Positions 8,799 through 18,082 of a stretch of DNA of 64,000 nt are shown piece by piece. The notes below the pieces were generated by a model. The model was not told where the DNA came from. It did not search any database and worked only from the letters and a program-made list of their open reading frames with translations. Every line of letters starts with the position of its first letter. The first letter of the stretch is position 1. Origin of the DNA: Streptomyces tibetensis. GTDB taxonomy: Bacteria; Actinomycetota; Actinomycetes; Streptomycetales; Streptomycetaceae. Position numbers and translations under genes: made by a program. Location: positions 248,001-312,000 of the forward strand of contig NZ_SZVW01000004.1 of the NCBI RefSeq assembly GCF_007655005.1. Direction: 5' to 3'.

Positions 8799-9239
8799 AT
8801 GAAAAACAGGACAAAACTCGCTCTCGTCACCACCGCGTCGGCGCTGCTCATCGGATTTACAGCCAGTCCGTCCCAGGCAGCCGCACAAGCCTATGCGAGT
8901 TGCGCTACGAGCCCGGCCGGAGCGGGTGGATCCGTTTCCACCAGCGGGTGGAAGTCAGGCGACCGAAGCATTCCCAGCCTGACGATGAAGTTGTATGACG
9001 AGGCCCCTGACAATCACCACGTGCGGATTCGACTCGTCGTTATGTACGCCGACACTCACAAGTACTTCGGGTGGCACCACAACTACGACGGCTGGGGAAC
9101 TTACAAGGAGTTCCCCAGCCATGTTTCGCAGGGTGGCAACATCTTTGACGTCGGAATCCAGGCTGCCGTGTTCGAGGGGGACAGGCGGATCGACCACTGC
9201 ACCAAGTGGGTTGGCGGAGGGTCGAAGGACCCTTCCTGA
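8799..9239 (+). CDS. Small secreted protein, unknown function
   Basis: The 146-residue product has a clear Sec signal peptide (MKNRTKLALVTTASALLIGF, cleavage near AAAQA). The mature part of about 115 residues carries two cysteines (CATS near its start, DHCTKW near its end) that could form a disulphide, and is rich in aromatic residues and histidine. I recognise no family. The start has GGGGG six bases upstream. The 5' region (8700–8790) is strikingly AT-rich for this genome and codon use is less GC3-biased than in neighbours, suggesting horizontal acquisition. It has its own terminator and lies isolated between two minus-strand genes. Confidence 0.75.
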   Translation: MKNRTKLALVTTASALLIGFTASPSQAAAQAYASCATSPAGAGGSVSTSGWKSGDRSIPSLTMKLYDEAPDNHHVRIRLVVMYADTHKYFGWHHNYDGWGTYKEFPSHVSQGGNIFDVGIQAAVFEGDRRIDHCTKWVGGGSKDPS

Positions 9240-9270
9240 ACCTCAGCGGTAGCCCGCGCCTCTTTGACCT

Positions 9271-9308
9271 GATGCCGGGACAGGTGATAACCGCCCTGTC
9301 CCGGCATC
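9271..9308 (+). terminator. Terminator of the small secreted gene
   Basis: A 14-bp perfect stem (9271–9284 with 9295–9308) has a 10-base loop. It lies 31 bases after the stop codon. Confidence 0.85.
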
Positions 9309-9344
9309 AATATTGTTCACGGGTTTTCTGATTCCGGAAAAAGC

Positions 9345-9383
9345 GAGAGGGCGCGATACGACTCGGTCGTATCGCGCCCTCTC
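9345..9383 (-). terminator. Terminator of the penicillin-binding protein gene
   Basis: A perfect 18-bp stem (9345–9362 with 9366–9383) with TCG loop lies 17 bases beyond the stop of the minus-strand PBP gene. Confidence 0.85.
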
Positions 9384-9400
9384 ATCGTGGCGTGTTTCCG

Positions 9401-12052
9401 CTAGCCCTCAGGGCCGCCGAAGATGCCTCCGTTGCCGTTTCCTCTGCTGTTGCCGTCCTCCGGATTCGTACCGGTTGGCGTGGGCTCGGGGGAAACCCCT
9501 CCGTCCGTGCCTCCATTGTCGGTGCCGCCGTTCTGCGCGCCACCGTCTTCCTCACAGCCGAAGAACCCGCAGGTGTCGCTCGGCGACGGCGAGGGAGACG
9601 AGCTCTCGCTCGGCGTGGGGCTCGGCGACTCCGTCACGGTCTCGCTGGGCTGCACACTGGGCGTCGGCTTCGGCGTCGGAGCGCCCAGCTCGTCCTGGAT
9701 CTCGCCGATCTTCTCGGCGTCCGGGAAGCCGAGGTCGGGCTCACCCTTCAACGCGGCCTTCATGTACTCGGTCCACACCAGCGTGGGGACGTCACCACCG
9801 TGGATGGACTTCTCACCCGCCGTGCCGTTCATGGACAGCAGCTTGGCGCTCTTGGGGTCCTCACGGAACATCGCGACCGACGTCGACAGCTGCTGCGTGT
9901 AGCCGACGAACCAGGCCGACTTGTTCTCGTCGGTGGTACCGGTCTTGCCGGCCGCCGTACGGCCCAGGGAGAGCGCCTTCTTACCCGTACCGTTCTGGAT
10001 GACGTTCTCCAGAACGTCCGTGACGTTGTTGGCCACGTTCTCCGGCATCGCCTGCGTGATCCTGGGCGGGTCGAAGCCCTCGACCTCCCGGCCGTTGAAC
10101 TTGACGCTGGTCACCGAGTACGGGGAGGCCTGCTTGCCCGCCGCAGCGAACGACGCATAGGCATCGGCCATGCGGATCGCACTGGGAGTCGACGTACCCA
10201 GCGCGAACGAAGCGTTCAGGTCGGCGAAGCTGCTTTCCAGGATCCCGGACTTTTCGGCCAGGTCGGCCACGTTCTTCATCCCCACGTCCATGCCGAGCTG
10301 CACGAACGGCGTGTTGACGGACTGCTCCATCGCCTTGCGCAAGGAGATGTAGCCCCAGGGGTAGTCGCTCTCGTTCTCCTGGAAGAACGGGGTGTTGTCC
10401 TTCTTCAGGACGTAGGAGCCGTCGTTGTTCCTGACCTTGAGGTGGTCGTTGCCGTTGTACTTGCTCAGCGGTGAGAGGCCACCTTCGCTCCGGTAGGTGC
10501 CGTGCTCCATCGCGGCGGCGAGCACGAACGGCTTCCAGGTCGAACCGACGGGGACACCCGAGGTGTCCGCGTTGTTGTTGAAGTGGCCGTTCTCGTAACC
10601 CGCACCCCCGTAGAGCGCGACGATCGCACCGTCCTTCGGCTTCACTGAGGCCGCGCCGAACTGGACGTGCTTGTCCAGCTCGCGGTTCTCCGGGTCGAGC
10701 TTCTCCTTCTCGACCTTCTTGACGGCCTTCGCCAGTGCCTCGACGTTGGCCTTCTTGAAGGTCGTCTTGATCTGGTAGCCACCCAGGTCGAACTGCTTCT
10801 CGGAGATGTTCGAGTGGTTCAGGACGTACTTCTTGGCCGTGTCGGCCAGATACCCGATCTGGCCGGTCATGCCCTTGGACGCCTTGCGCGGGTCGGGCAC
10901 GGGGTACTTCTTGATCGCGTCCTGGTACTGCTTGTCCGTGATCCTCTTGTCGTTGTGCATCTGCTCGAGGATCCAGCCCCAACGCGCCTCGGAGCGCTTG
11001 CGGTTGGCATCGGCGGTCGCCGTCTTGTCGATGCCGTCGTTGCCCGCGGGGTCGTAGTACGTCGGGCCCTTCAGGAGTGCGGCGAGGAAGGCGCACTCGC
11101 TCGCGTCGAGGTCCTTCGCCTCCTTGCCGTAGTAGGCCTGGGCAGCGGCCTGGATGCCGTACGCACCACGGCCGTAGTAGGAGGTGTTGAGGTACCCCTG
11201 GAGGATCTCGTCCTTGGAGAGCTTCGTGCCCACCTTGATCGAGATGAACATCTCCTTGAACTTACGGCTGACCGTCTGTTCCTGGCTCAGGTAGGTGTTC
11301 TTGACGAACTGCTGGGTGATCGTCGAACCACCCTGCGTGTCACCGCCCCGGGCCATGTTCGCCAGGGCGCGTGCGATACCCATGGGGTCGACACCCGAGT
11401 CGTCGTAAAAGCTCTTGTTCTCGGCCGAGATCACCGCCCACCGCATCTCCTTGGGGATCCGGTCGATCGTGACGTTCTGCCGGTTCTGACCGCTGCCCGC
11501 CGCGACCATCTGGGTGCCGTCGGACCAGTAGTAGACGTTGTTCTGCGACGACGCCGCGGCGTTCTCCTCGTTGGGGACGCCCACCATGGCGTAGCCGATG
11601 CCCGCCACGGCCACCAGGCTGCCGAAGAAGGCGATGCACAGCCCGGAGACGAGCTTCCAGGACGGCACCCAGCGCTGCCAGCCGTACTTGCCGGCTCGCG
11701 GATAGTCGATCAGCCGCTTCTTGTCGGGGACGGCGGCGGCGCGGCCTCTGCCTCGCCCGGGCCCGTTCGGCCCGCCAGGTGCGGCGCGCCGGCCGCCACG
11801 GGCCGGTTCGGCCGCTCTGCGGCGGCTGCCACCCGTACTTCTCTGCGCCGCACGGCGGGCCTCGGCACGGCCGCCGTACTGACGCTCCTCACCCCCTGAG
11901 TCGAGAGCGTCCGACCCATAGGAGTCGGACGGAGACCCGGTGGCGCCTCGCGGTGCCGCGCGGCGGCCGGAGGACGAGCCGGACTGGCCGCGTCGGGCCG
12001 CGGCACGTCCGCCTCCCTGCGGCTGCGGCGGTTTGCGACGGTGCTCGCTCAT
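9401..12052 (-). CDS. Class A penicillin-binding protein (transglycosylase/transpeptidase)
   Basis: This 883-residue bifunctional peptidoglycan synthase has four parts. A long, basic, disordered cytoplasmic tail covers residues 1–130. A single membrane anchor lies at about 133–157. The GT51 glycosyltransferase has catalytic Glu211 in SAENKSFYDD and the GGSTITQQFVKNTYL motif. The transpeptidase has SxxK at Ser504–Lys507 (STWK), SxN at 578–580 (SVN) and KTG at 703–705. The last about 120 residues are a Pro/Ser/Thr- and Gly-rich tail outside the membrane. All catalytic residues are present. It is divergent from the padR–ino1 pair. Confidence 0.94.
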   Translation of the reverse strand: MSEHRRKPPQPQGGGRAAARRGQSGSSSGRRAAPRGATGSPSDSYGSDALDSGGEERQYGGRAEARRAAQRSTGGSRRRAAEPARGGRRAAPGGPNGPGRGRGRAAAVPDKKRLIDYPRAGKYGWQRWVPSWKLVSGLCIAFFGSLVAVAGIGYAMVGVPNEENAAASSQNNVYYWSDGTQMVAAGSGQNRQNVTIDRIPKEMRWAVISAENKSFYDDSGVDPMGIARALANMARGGDTQGGSTITQQFVKNTYLSQEQTVSRKFKEMFISIKVGTKLSKDEILQGYLNTSYYGRGAYGIQAAAQAYYGKEAKDLDASECAFLAALLKGPTYYDPAGNDGIDKTATADANRKRSEARWGWILEQMHNDKRITDKQYQDAIKKYPVPDPRKASKGMTGQIGYLADTAKKYVLNHSNISEKQFDLGGYQIKTTFKKANVEALAKAVKKVEKEKLDPENRELDKHVQFGAASVKPKDGAIVALYGGAGYENGHFNNNADTSGVPVGSTWKPFVLAAAMEHGTYRSEGGLSPLSKYNGNDHLKVRNNDGSYVLKKDNTPFFQENESDYPWGYISLRKAMEQSVNTPFVQLGMDVGMKNVADLAEKSGILESSFADLNASFALGTSTPSAIRMADAYASFAAAGKQASPYSVTSVKFNGREVEGFDPPRITQAMPENVANNVTDVLENVIQNGTGKKALSLGRTAAGKTGTTDENKSAWFVGYTQQLSTSVAMFREDPKSAKLLSMNGTAGEKSIHGGDVPTLVWTEYMKAALKGEPDLGFPDAEKIGEIQDELGAPTPKPTPSVQPSETVTESPSPTPSESSSPSPSPSDTCGFFGCEEDGGAQNGGTDNGGTDGGVSPEPTPTGTNPEDGNSRGNGNGGIFGGPEG

Positions 12053-12370
12053 CGAACGACTACTCCTCGGGCAGGCGCACCCCTGCGCGCCTGGAAACGG
12101 CGGCTAGTTTCCGGTCCCCCCGAAGTACGGATGCGGTCGGCTCCGCATTCATCGGTCCCGCATGCACCCGTACTACACCGAAGACGACGACGCTCTCAGG
12201 CGTCACTCGGTTCCCGGTGATGTGCATGGCGCACAGACTACGCACCGCCAAAACCTGCCGAGCCCCGAAGTTCACCTCAAATCAGGCAACTCGCATCGGA
12301 TGAAGCGGTGATGTGATCCCGTTCACCCACCCCCCTCTTGTCGCATCCGGAAGGCCGTTCTATCGTCATG

Positions 12371-12432
12371 ATGTATCGACTCGATACATCAGCTCGACAC
12401 ATCGGCCCGACACATCGGACTGATACACGCGC
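12371..12432. promoter_or_regulatory. Operator array: inverted repeat plus four 13-bp direct repeats before padR
   Basis: ATGTATCG-act-CGATACAT (12371–12389) is an inverted repeat of the ATGTAT-N-ATACAT kind favoured by PadR proteins, though with a 7-base instead of the usual 8-base spacer. Its right arm begins a series of four 13-bp units, TCGATACATCAGC, TCGACACATCGGC, CCGACACATCGGA and CTGATACACGCGC (12381–12432), which ends 22 bases before the padR start. Autoregulation by the PadR protein is inferred. Upstream, 12053–12370 shows no gene. Confidence 0.6.
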
Positions 12433-12454
12433 ACCGCGGCGAGAGGAGGCGACG

Positions 12455-13138
12455 ATGAGCCGGCGTTCCGGCATCCTCGAGTTCGCCGTCCTCGGCCTGC
12501 TCCGCGAATCTCCGATGCACGGCTATGAGCTGCGCAAACGGCTCAACACCTCGCTGGGTGTGTTCCGTGCGTTCAGCTACGGGACGCTCTACCCCTGCCT
12601 CAAGACGCTGGTCGCCAACGGCTGGTTGATCGAGGAAACGGGCAGCACCACCGAGGACGCCCTCGCCGCCCCCCTCACGGGCCGCCGCGCCAAGATCGTC
12701 TACCGGCTGACGGCGGAGGGCAAGGAGCACTTCGAGCAGCTGCTCTCGCAGACCGGGCCCGACGCATACGAGGACGAAACCTTCGCAGCCCGTTTCGCCT
12801 TCTTCGGGCAGACCTCACGCGATGTCCGTATGCGCGTGCTGGAGGGCCGCCGCAGCCGGCTGGAAGAGCGGCTGGAGAAGATGAGCGCTTCCCTGGCCCG
12901 GACCCGGGAGCGCCTCGACGACTACACGCTCGAGCTCCAGCGCCACGGGATGGAGTCCGTGGAGCGCGAGGTGCGCTGGCTGAACGAGCTCATCGAGAGC
13001 GAGCGGGCGGGGCGGGACCTCAAGGGTCCGGCCTCCGGAGAGCCCGCTTCGCGTGACACCACATCTGGAACGTCGGGCGTCCTGCCCCGGCCGGGGGACG
13101 ACCCCCGTCCGGATGCGCCCGACGACACCGCCACGTGA
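12455..13138 (+). CDS. PadR-family transcriptional regulator
   Basis: The protein has 227 residues. An N-terminal winged helix ([20 protein letters not shown], then [20 protein letters not shown]) is typical of PadR. A C-terminal helical dimerisation domain of about 90 residues is followed by a disordered Pro/Ser/Asp tail. ATG 12455 has GAGAGGAGG 6 bases upstream, so an extension through the repeated operator region is rejected. It is 44 bases upstream of ino1 in the same direction, so it may control or merely share transcription with inositol phosphate synthesis. The repeats just upstream suggest it binds its own promoter. Confidence 0.88.
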   Translation: MSRRSGILEFAVLGLLRESPMHGYELRKRLNTSLGVFRAFSYGTLYPCLKTLVANGWLIEETGSTTEDALAAPLTGRRAKIVYRLTAEGKEHFEQLLSQTGPDAYEDETFAARFAFFGQTSRDVRMRVLEGRRSRLEERLEKMSASLARTRERLDDYTLELQRHGMESVEREVRWLNELIESERAGRDLKGPASGEPASRDTTSGTSGVLPRPGDDPRPDAPDDTAT

Positions 13139-13182
13139 GAGCCCATTCAGGGCCTCACTCGTACACACAGGGAGCAACCGGA

Positions 13183-14265
13183 ATGGGTTCGGTTCGCGTA
13201 GCCATCGTCGGTGTGGGCAACTGCGCCGCATCGCTGGTGCAGGGAGTCGAGTACTACAAGGACGCCGACCCGGCGTCCAAGGTGCCGGGCCTGATGCACG
13301 TCCAGTTCGGCGAGTACCACGTCCGCGACGTCGAGTTCGTCGCCGCGTTCGACGTGGACGCCAAGAAGGTCGGTCTCGACCTGGCGGACGCCATCGGCGC
13401 CTCCGAGAACAACACCATCAAGATCTGCGACGTGCCCAGCACGGGTGTCACGGTGCAGCGCGGCCACACCCTCGACGGCCTCGGCAAGTACTACCGCGAG
13501 ACCATCGAGGAGTCCGCCGAGGAGCCGGTCGACGTCGTCCAGGTCCTCAAGGACCAGCAGGTCGACGTCCTCGTCTGCTACCTGCCCGTCGGCTCCGAGG
13601 ACGCGGCGAAGTTCTACGCGCAGTGCGCCATCGACGCCAAGGTCGCCTTCGTCAACGCCCTTCCGGTCTTCATCGCCGGCACCAAGGAGTGGGCGGACAA
13701 GTTCACCGAGGCGGGCGTCCCGATCGTCGGGGACGACATCAAGTCCCAGGTGGGCGCCACCATCACGCACCGTGTGATGGCGAAGCTGTTCGAGGACCGG
13801 GGCGTCATCCTGGACCGCACGATGCAGCTGAACGTCGGCGGCAACATGGACTTCAAGAACATGCTCGAGCGTGACCGCCTCGAGTCGAAGAAGATCTCCA
13901 AGACGCAGGCCGTCACCTCCCAGATCCGCGACCGTGAACTGGGCGAGGGCAACGTCCACATCGGCCCGTCCGACTACGTCGCCTGGCTGGACGACCGCAA
14001 GTGGGCCTACGTCCGCCTCGAGGGCCGCGCCTTCGGTGACGTCCCGCTGAACCTGGAGTACAAGCTCGAGGTCTGGGACTCCCCGAACTCTGCAGGCGTC
14101 ATCATCGACGCCGTGCGCGCCGCGAAGATCGCCAAGGACCGTGGCATCGGCGGTCCCGTGCTCTCCGCGTCGAGCTACTTCATGAAGTCCCCGCCCGTGC
14201 AGTACTTCGACGACGAGGCCCGCGAGAACGTCGAGAAGTTCATCAAGGGTGAGGTCGAGCGCTGA
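13183..14265 (+). CDS. ino1: myo-Inositol-3-phosphate synthase
   Basis: This 360-residue enzyme converts glucose 6-phosphate to L-myo-inositol 1-phosphate using NAD, the first step to phosphatidylinositol and mycothiol in actinomycetes. The N-terminal Rossmann fold is visible in [20 protein letters not shown]. Conserved blocks include [15 protein letters not shown] and [13 protein letters not shown], and the length fits the actinobacterial/archaeal short class. ATG 13183 was chosen over the upstream GTG because it has GGGAGC about 8 bases before it and gives the usual N-terminus [11 protein letters not shown] strong palindromic terminator follows. Confidence 0.96.
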   Translation: MGSVRVAIVGVGNCAASLVQGVEYYKDADPASKVPGLMHVQFGEYHVRDVEFVAAFDVDAKKVGLDLADAIGASENNTIKICDVPSTGVTVQRGHTLDGLGKYYRETIEESAEEPVDVVQVLKDQQVDVLVCYLPVGSEDAAKFYAQCAIDAKVAFVNALPVFIAGTKEWADKFTEAGVPIVGDDIKSQVGATITHRVMAKLFEDRGVILDRTMQLNVGGNMDFKNMLERDRLESKKISKTQAVTSQIRDRELGEGNVHIGPSDYVAWLDDRKWAYVRLEGRAFGDVPLNLEYKLEVWDSPNSAGVIIDAVRAAKIAKDRGIGGPVLSASSYFMKSPPVQYFDDEARENVEKFIKGEVER

Positions 14266-14298
14266 CGCGCCGCAACCAGTCGCTCCTGCCAGGGCTGT

Positions 14299-14332
14299 GA
14301 GGGTCCCCGGGTCGTACGACCCGGGGACCCTC
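14299..14332. terminator. Terminator after ino1 (34-nt perfect palindrome)
   Basis: The 34 bases 14299–14332 form one uninterrupted palindrome centred on GTCGTACGAC. It lies only 22 bases before the likely start of the MFS gene. Confidence 0.8.
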
Positions 14333-14354
14333 CCCATATGTGAGGCTGGGCTCC

Positions 14355-15617
14355 ATGGCCGTCGTCCGTGACCTGCGCGTCCTGTTGCGCTTCCAGGGAT
14401 TCCGGCGCCTGCTCGCCGTGCGTCTGCTGTCCCAGGGTGCCGATGGCGTCTACCAGGTCGCGCTCGCCGCGTATGTGGTCTTCTCCCCGGAGAAGCAGAC
14501 CTCGGCGGCCGCGGTCGCCTCCGCGATGGCGGTGCTGCTGCTTCCGTACTCCCTCGTCGGCCCCTTCGCCGGCGTCCTGCTGGACCGCTGGCGGCGCCGT
14601 CAGGTCCTGCTGTACGGCAGCCTGTTGCGCGCTCTGCTGGCCTGCGCCACGGCCGTGCTGATCCTCAGTCCGGCTCCGGACTGGCTCTTCTACGTCTCGG
14701 CCCTGTGCGTCACCGCCGTCAACCGTTTCGTCCTGTCAGGCCTGTCCGCCGCGCTGCCGCGTGTGGTCGACGCCGATCGCCTGGTCCTCGCCAACTCCTT
14801 GTCGCCGACCGCCGGAACACTGGCGGCGACCGCAGGCGGCGGACTCGCCTTCGTCGTACGCCTGGCGGTGGCGGGCTCGGACGCCGCGGTGGTGCTCGTG
14901 GGGGCCGGGCTGTATCTGTGCGCGGCCCTGGCGTCGCTGGGCATGGCACGGGAACTCCTCGGCCCTGACCGGCCGTTGCCGCGCGAGCAGATCGGGCAGG
15001 CCCTCACGGGCACCGCCCGCGATCTGGCGGCAGGCGTACGTCATCTGGCCGCTCCACAGCGCCGCGAGGCCGCCTGGGCGCTCGCGGCGATGTCACTGAT
15101 GCGGTTCTGCTACGGCGCCCTGCTGGTCATGCTGCTGATGTTGTGCCGGTACGCCCTCACCTCGACCCCGGACGACGGACTGGCCCTGCTGGGGCTGGCG
15201 TTGGGTGTCTCCGGGGCGGGGTTCTTCGCGGCGGCGGTGGTGACGCCCTGGGCCGCGGGACGGTTCGGGCCGGGACGCTGGATCGTCGTGTGCGCGGGCG
15301 CCGCGGCGCTGCTGGAGCCCGCTCTCGGGCTGCCGTTCGCCACCGCCCCGCTGCTGGCCGCGGCCTTCGTTCTGGGGCTGACCACCCAGGGCGCGAAGAT
15401 CGCCACCGACACCATCGTCCAGTCCTCGGTGGAGGACGGCTTCCGTGGCCGGATCTTCTCGGTCTACGACGTGCTCTTCAACGTCTTCTTCGTCGGCGCG
15501 GCCGCCGTCGCGGCCCTGATGCTGCCGCCGGACGGCCGTTCCGTGCCCCTGGTGATCACGATCGCCGTTATCTACGCGGTAGTAGCTGTGACTATGGCCC
15601 GGTTTGGCCGCCAGTAA
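14355..15617 (+). CDS. Major facilitator superfamily transporter
   Basis: The 420-residue membrane protein has about 12 hydrophobic segments. The MFS cytoplasmic loop motif between helices 2 and 3 is seen as GVLLDRWRRRQVLLYG. Proteins of this subgroup are usually annotated as drug or uncharacterised exporters; no substrate is evident. An in-frame GTG at 14340 begins right after the ino1 terminator, while ATG 14355 has a GAGG 9 bases upstream and is preferred. A short leader after the terminator implies a very close promoter or leaderless transcription. Confidence 0.82.
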   Translation: MAVVRDLRVLLRFQGFRRLLAVRLLSQGADGVYQVALAAYVVFSPEKQTSAAAVASAMAVLLLPYSLVGPFAGVLLDRWRRRQVLLYGSLLRALLACATAVLILSPAPDWLFYVSALCVTAVNRFVLSGLSAALPRVVDADRLVLANSLSPTAGTLAATAGGGLAFVVRLAVAGSDAAVVLVGAGLYLCAALASLGMARELLGPDRPLPREQIGQALTGTARDLAAGVRHLAAPQRREAAWALAAMSLMRFCYGALLVMLLMLCRYALTSTPDDGLALLGLALGVSGAGFFAAAVVTPWAAGRFGPGRWIVVCAGAAALLEPALGLPFATAPLLAAAFVLGLTTQGAKIATDTIVQSSVEDGFRGRIFSVYDVLFNVFFVGAAAVAALMLPPDGRSVPLVITIAVIYAVVAVTMARFGRQ

Positions 15618-15738
15618 GTGTCACATCAATGACACAGAGCCACTTCTGACTACTGCGTTGTCGGTGGGGACCGCTACCTTACGTGGGTCTTATCTCGCGA
15701 CATGTTCGCGTCACTCACCATGTTCAGGGGGACCCCCA

Positions 15739-16251
15739 GTGACTACTCCGCCGCCCCAGGGCAATCCGTTCGCGCAGAACCAGCCCGCGGCTGCACCCCA
15801 GGCTCCGTTCCCGCCCCAGGGCGGTTACCCGCAGCAGCCCGGGCAGCCCGGCTTCCCGCCCCAGGGCGCGGCTCCGTACGCTCCGGTTCCCCCGCAGCCG
15901 TCCGGCCGCAAGCTCAGCTTCAAGACGATCAAGAACATTGTCGTCGTCATAGCCGTGGCGGCCATCGCCATCGTCGGCTACGTCACGAGCCGGGACGACG
16001 CCAACACGGCCTCCGTGGGCGACTGCATGCACCGTGGCAGCACGAGCGACAACAACCCGGACCTCGAAGTCGTGAAGTGCGACGACGCGAAGGCCCAGTA
16101 CAAGGTGCTGGCCAAGATCGAGGGCTCGTTCCTCACGGAAACCCTGGCTTCGAGCAAGTGCGAGGCCGAAGCCAAGGACTTCCAGTACACGTACACCGAG
16201 AGTGGCGACGGCAAGGACTTCCTGCTCTGCCTGCAGGACTACAAGAAGTAG
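15739..16251 (+). CDS. LppU/SCO3897 family membrane-anchored protein
   Basis: This 170-residue protein has a Pro/Gln/Gly-rich N-terminus of about 55 residues, a single transmembrane helix (IVVVIAVAAIAIVGYVTS) and an extracytoplasmic domain of about 95 residues. That domain carries four cysteines (GDCMH, VKCDD, SSKCEA, LLCLQ), probably two disulphides. This is the layout of the LppU/SCO3897 family, whose function is unknown. The GTG start at 15739 has AGGGGG 7 bases upstream. An inverted repeat GTGTCA-N6-TGACAC lies at 15618–15635 in its upstream gap. It converges on pcnA through two parS palindromes. Confidence 0.8.
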   Translation: MTTPPPQGNPFAQNQPAAAPQAPFPPQGGYPQQPGQPGFPPQGAAPYAPVPPQPSGRKLSFKTIKNIVVVIAVAAIAIVGYVTSRDDANTASVGDCMHRGSTSDNNPDLEVVKCDDAKAQYKVLAKIEGSFLTETLASSKCEAEAKDFQYTYTESGDGKDFLLCLQDYKK

Positions 16252-16263
16252 GCAGAGACGACG

Positions 16264-16295
16264 AGGGGCGGTGTTTCACGTGAAACACCGCCCCT
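16264..16295. other. parS: parS site 4 inside a 32-nt palindrome (probable terminator)
   Basis: The perfect parS at 16273–16286 is the centre of a 32-nt uninterrupted palindrome: nine further base pairs (AGGGGCGGT with ACCGCCCCT) flank it. It lies 13 bases after the LppU-family stop codon, so it probably also terminates transcription. Confidence 0.9.
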
Positions 16296-16329
16296 TGGTC
16301 TGTCTCCAGCAGGCCGCCTACCTCCGGAA

Positions 16330-16359
16330 GGGGTCATGTTTCACGTGAAACATGACCCC
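16330..16359. other. parS: parS site 5 inside a 30-nt palindrome (probable terminator)
   Basis: The perfect parS at 16338–16351 is flanked by GGGGTCAT and ATGACCCC, making a 30-nt perfect palindrome ending 11 bases from the pcnA stop codon. The placement suits a terminator for the minus-strand pcnA gene. Confidence 0.9.
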
Positions 16360-16370
16360 GTTTCGCAGCC

Positions 16371-17816
16371 TCAGCTCTCCTGGCCGGCCCACCACTCCTT
16401 GAGCGCGGCCACCGCGGCGTCGGGCTCCATCGGCCCGTGCTCCAGGCGCAGCTCCAGCATGTGCTGGTACGCACGGCCGATGACCGGGCCGGGGCCCACG
16501 CCGAGGATCTCCATGATCTGGTTGCCGTCGAGGTCCGGGCGGATCGAGTCCAGCTCCTCCTGCTCCTGCAGCTTGGCGATCCGCTCCTCCAGCCCGTCGT
16601 AGGCACGCGACAGAGCCGCCGCCTTGCGCTTGTTTCGGGTCGTGCAGTCCGAGCGGGTCAGCTTGTGGAGGCGGTCGAGGAGCGGACCGGCATCACGGAC
16701 GTAGCGACGGACCGCCGAGTCCGTCCATTCGCCGGTGCCGTAGCCGTGGAAGCGCAGGTGGAGTTCGACCAGACGTGAGACGTCCTTCACCAACTCGTTG
16801 GAGTACTTCAGAGCCGTCATGCGCTTCTTGGTCATCTTCGCCCCGACCACCTCATGGTGGTGGAACGAGACCCGGCCGTCCTTCTCGAAGCGGCGCGTGC
16901 GCGGCTTGCCGATGTCGTGCAGCAGGGCGGCCAGTCGGAGGGTCAGGTCGGGACCGCCCTCCTCCAGCGCCATCGCCTGCTCCAGGACGATCAGCGAGTG
17001 GTCGTAGACGTCCTTGTGACGGTGGTGCTCGTCACGCTCCAGGCGCAGGGCCGGCAGTTCCGGCACCACGCGTTCGGCCAGGCCCGTCTCCACGAGCAGG
17101 GTCAGGCCCTTGCGCGGCTGCTCGGAGAGGATCAGCTTGTTCAGCTCGTCCCGCACCCGCTCGGCCGAGACGATCTCGATGCGCCCGGCCATCTCCGTCA
17201 TCGCCGTGACGACCTCGGGGGCGAGTTCGAAGTCGAGCTGAGCCGCGAAACGCGCGGCCCTCATCATCCGCAGCGGATCGTCCGAGAACGACTCCTCCGG
17301 GGTCCCTGGAGTGCGCAGCACCCGCGCCGCGAGATCTTCGAGCCCGCCGTGCGGGTCGACGAACTCTTTCTCCGGCAGCGCCACCGCCATCGCGTTCACC
17401 GTGAAGTCGCGGCGGACGAGGTCCTCCTCGATGGAGTCCCCGTACGACACCTCGGGCTTGCGCGAGGTGCGGTCGTAGGCCTCGGAGCGGTAGGTGGTCA
17501 CCTCGATCTGGTAGCCGCCCTTGTGCGCACCCACCGTGCCGAAGGCGATCCCGACCTCCCACACGGCGTCCGCCCAGGGGCGGACGATCTTGAGGACATC
17601 CTCCGGGCGCGCATCGGTCGTGAAATCCAGGTCGTTGCCGAGCCGGCCCAGCAGCGCGTCCCGTACCGACCCGCCGACCAGGGCAAGCGAGAACCCGGCC
17701 TCCTGGAAGCGGCGGGCGAGGTCGTCGGCGACAGGGGCGACCCGCAGCAGTTCACTCACCGCGCGGTGCTGCACCTGGCTCAGGGCACTGGACGTTTCTT
17801 CGTTGGCGTTCGGCAC
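16371..17816 (-). CDS. pcnA: tRNA nucleotidyltransferase / poly(A) polymerase family (CCA-adding type)
   Basis: The 481-residue class II nucleotidyltransferase has the family signature GGSVRDALLG followed by the metal-binding DLD (NDLDFTTDA) near residue 60, an RRDFTVNAMA block, and an HD-like domain (LLHDIGKPRTRRF) in the C-terminal half. It adds or repairs the 3' CCA of tRNAs; I recall biochemical work on the S. coelicolor homologue supporting CCA addition despite the pcnA name. The frame is open far upstream, but GTG 17816 gives the N-terminus I recall for Streptomyces homologues. No good ribosome site is visible. It is divergent from the DUF6049 gene with a 266-base gap. Confidence 0.9.
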   Translation of the reverse strand: MPNANEETSSALSQVQHRAVSELLRVAPVADDLARRFQEAGFSLALVGGSVRDALLGRLGNDLDFTTDARPEDVLKIVRPWADAVWEVGIAFGTVGAHKGGYQIEVTTYRSEAYDRTSRKPEVSYGDSIEEDLVRRDFTVNAMAVALPEKEFVDPHGGLEDLAARVLRTPGTPEESFSDDPLRMMRAARFAAQLDFELAPEVVTAMTEMAGRIEIVSAERVRDELNKLILSEQPRKGLTLLVETGLAERVVPELPALRLERDEHHRHKDVYDHSLIVLEQAMALEEGGPDLTLRLAALLHDIGKPRTRRFEKDGRVSFHHHEVVGAKMTKKRMTALKYSNELVKDVSRLVELHLRFHGYGTGEWTDSAVRRYVRDAGPLLDRLHKLTRSDCTTRNKRKAAALSRAYDGLEERIAKLQEQEELDSIRPDLDGNQIMEILGVGPGPVIGRAYQHMLELRLEHGPMEPDAAVAALKEWWAGQES

Positions 17817-18082
17817 AACAGAAGAGGGTACGTGGCCCGGGCCACCGTGAGCTCCTCCTATTCCGCCTGCGCAAGCATGGGAACCCGTCCGCTTTACGCG
17901 CACAAGGAGAACTTTTGGTCCGTAAAGAAGCGTCCTCCTCCATAGAGCCCCATACCGGACAGTGAGGTACCCGTCCGCGATCTTGTGGAGCGGACCGCGG
18001 CACTTCCCCTCAGCGGGCATCGTTACCATGCGTGGACGCACATTCCGACGACCACTGACGACGACTAGGGACGGACGAGCGC

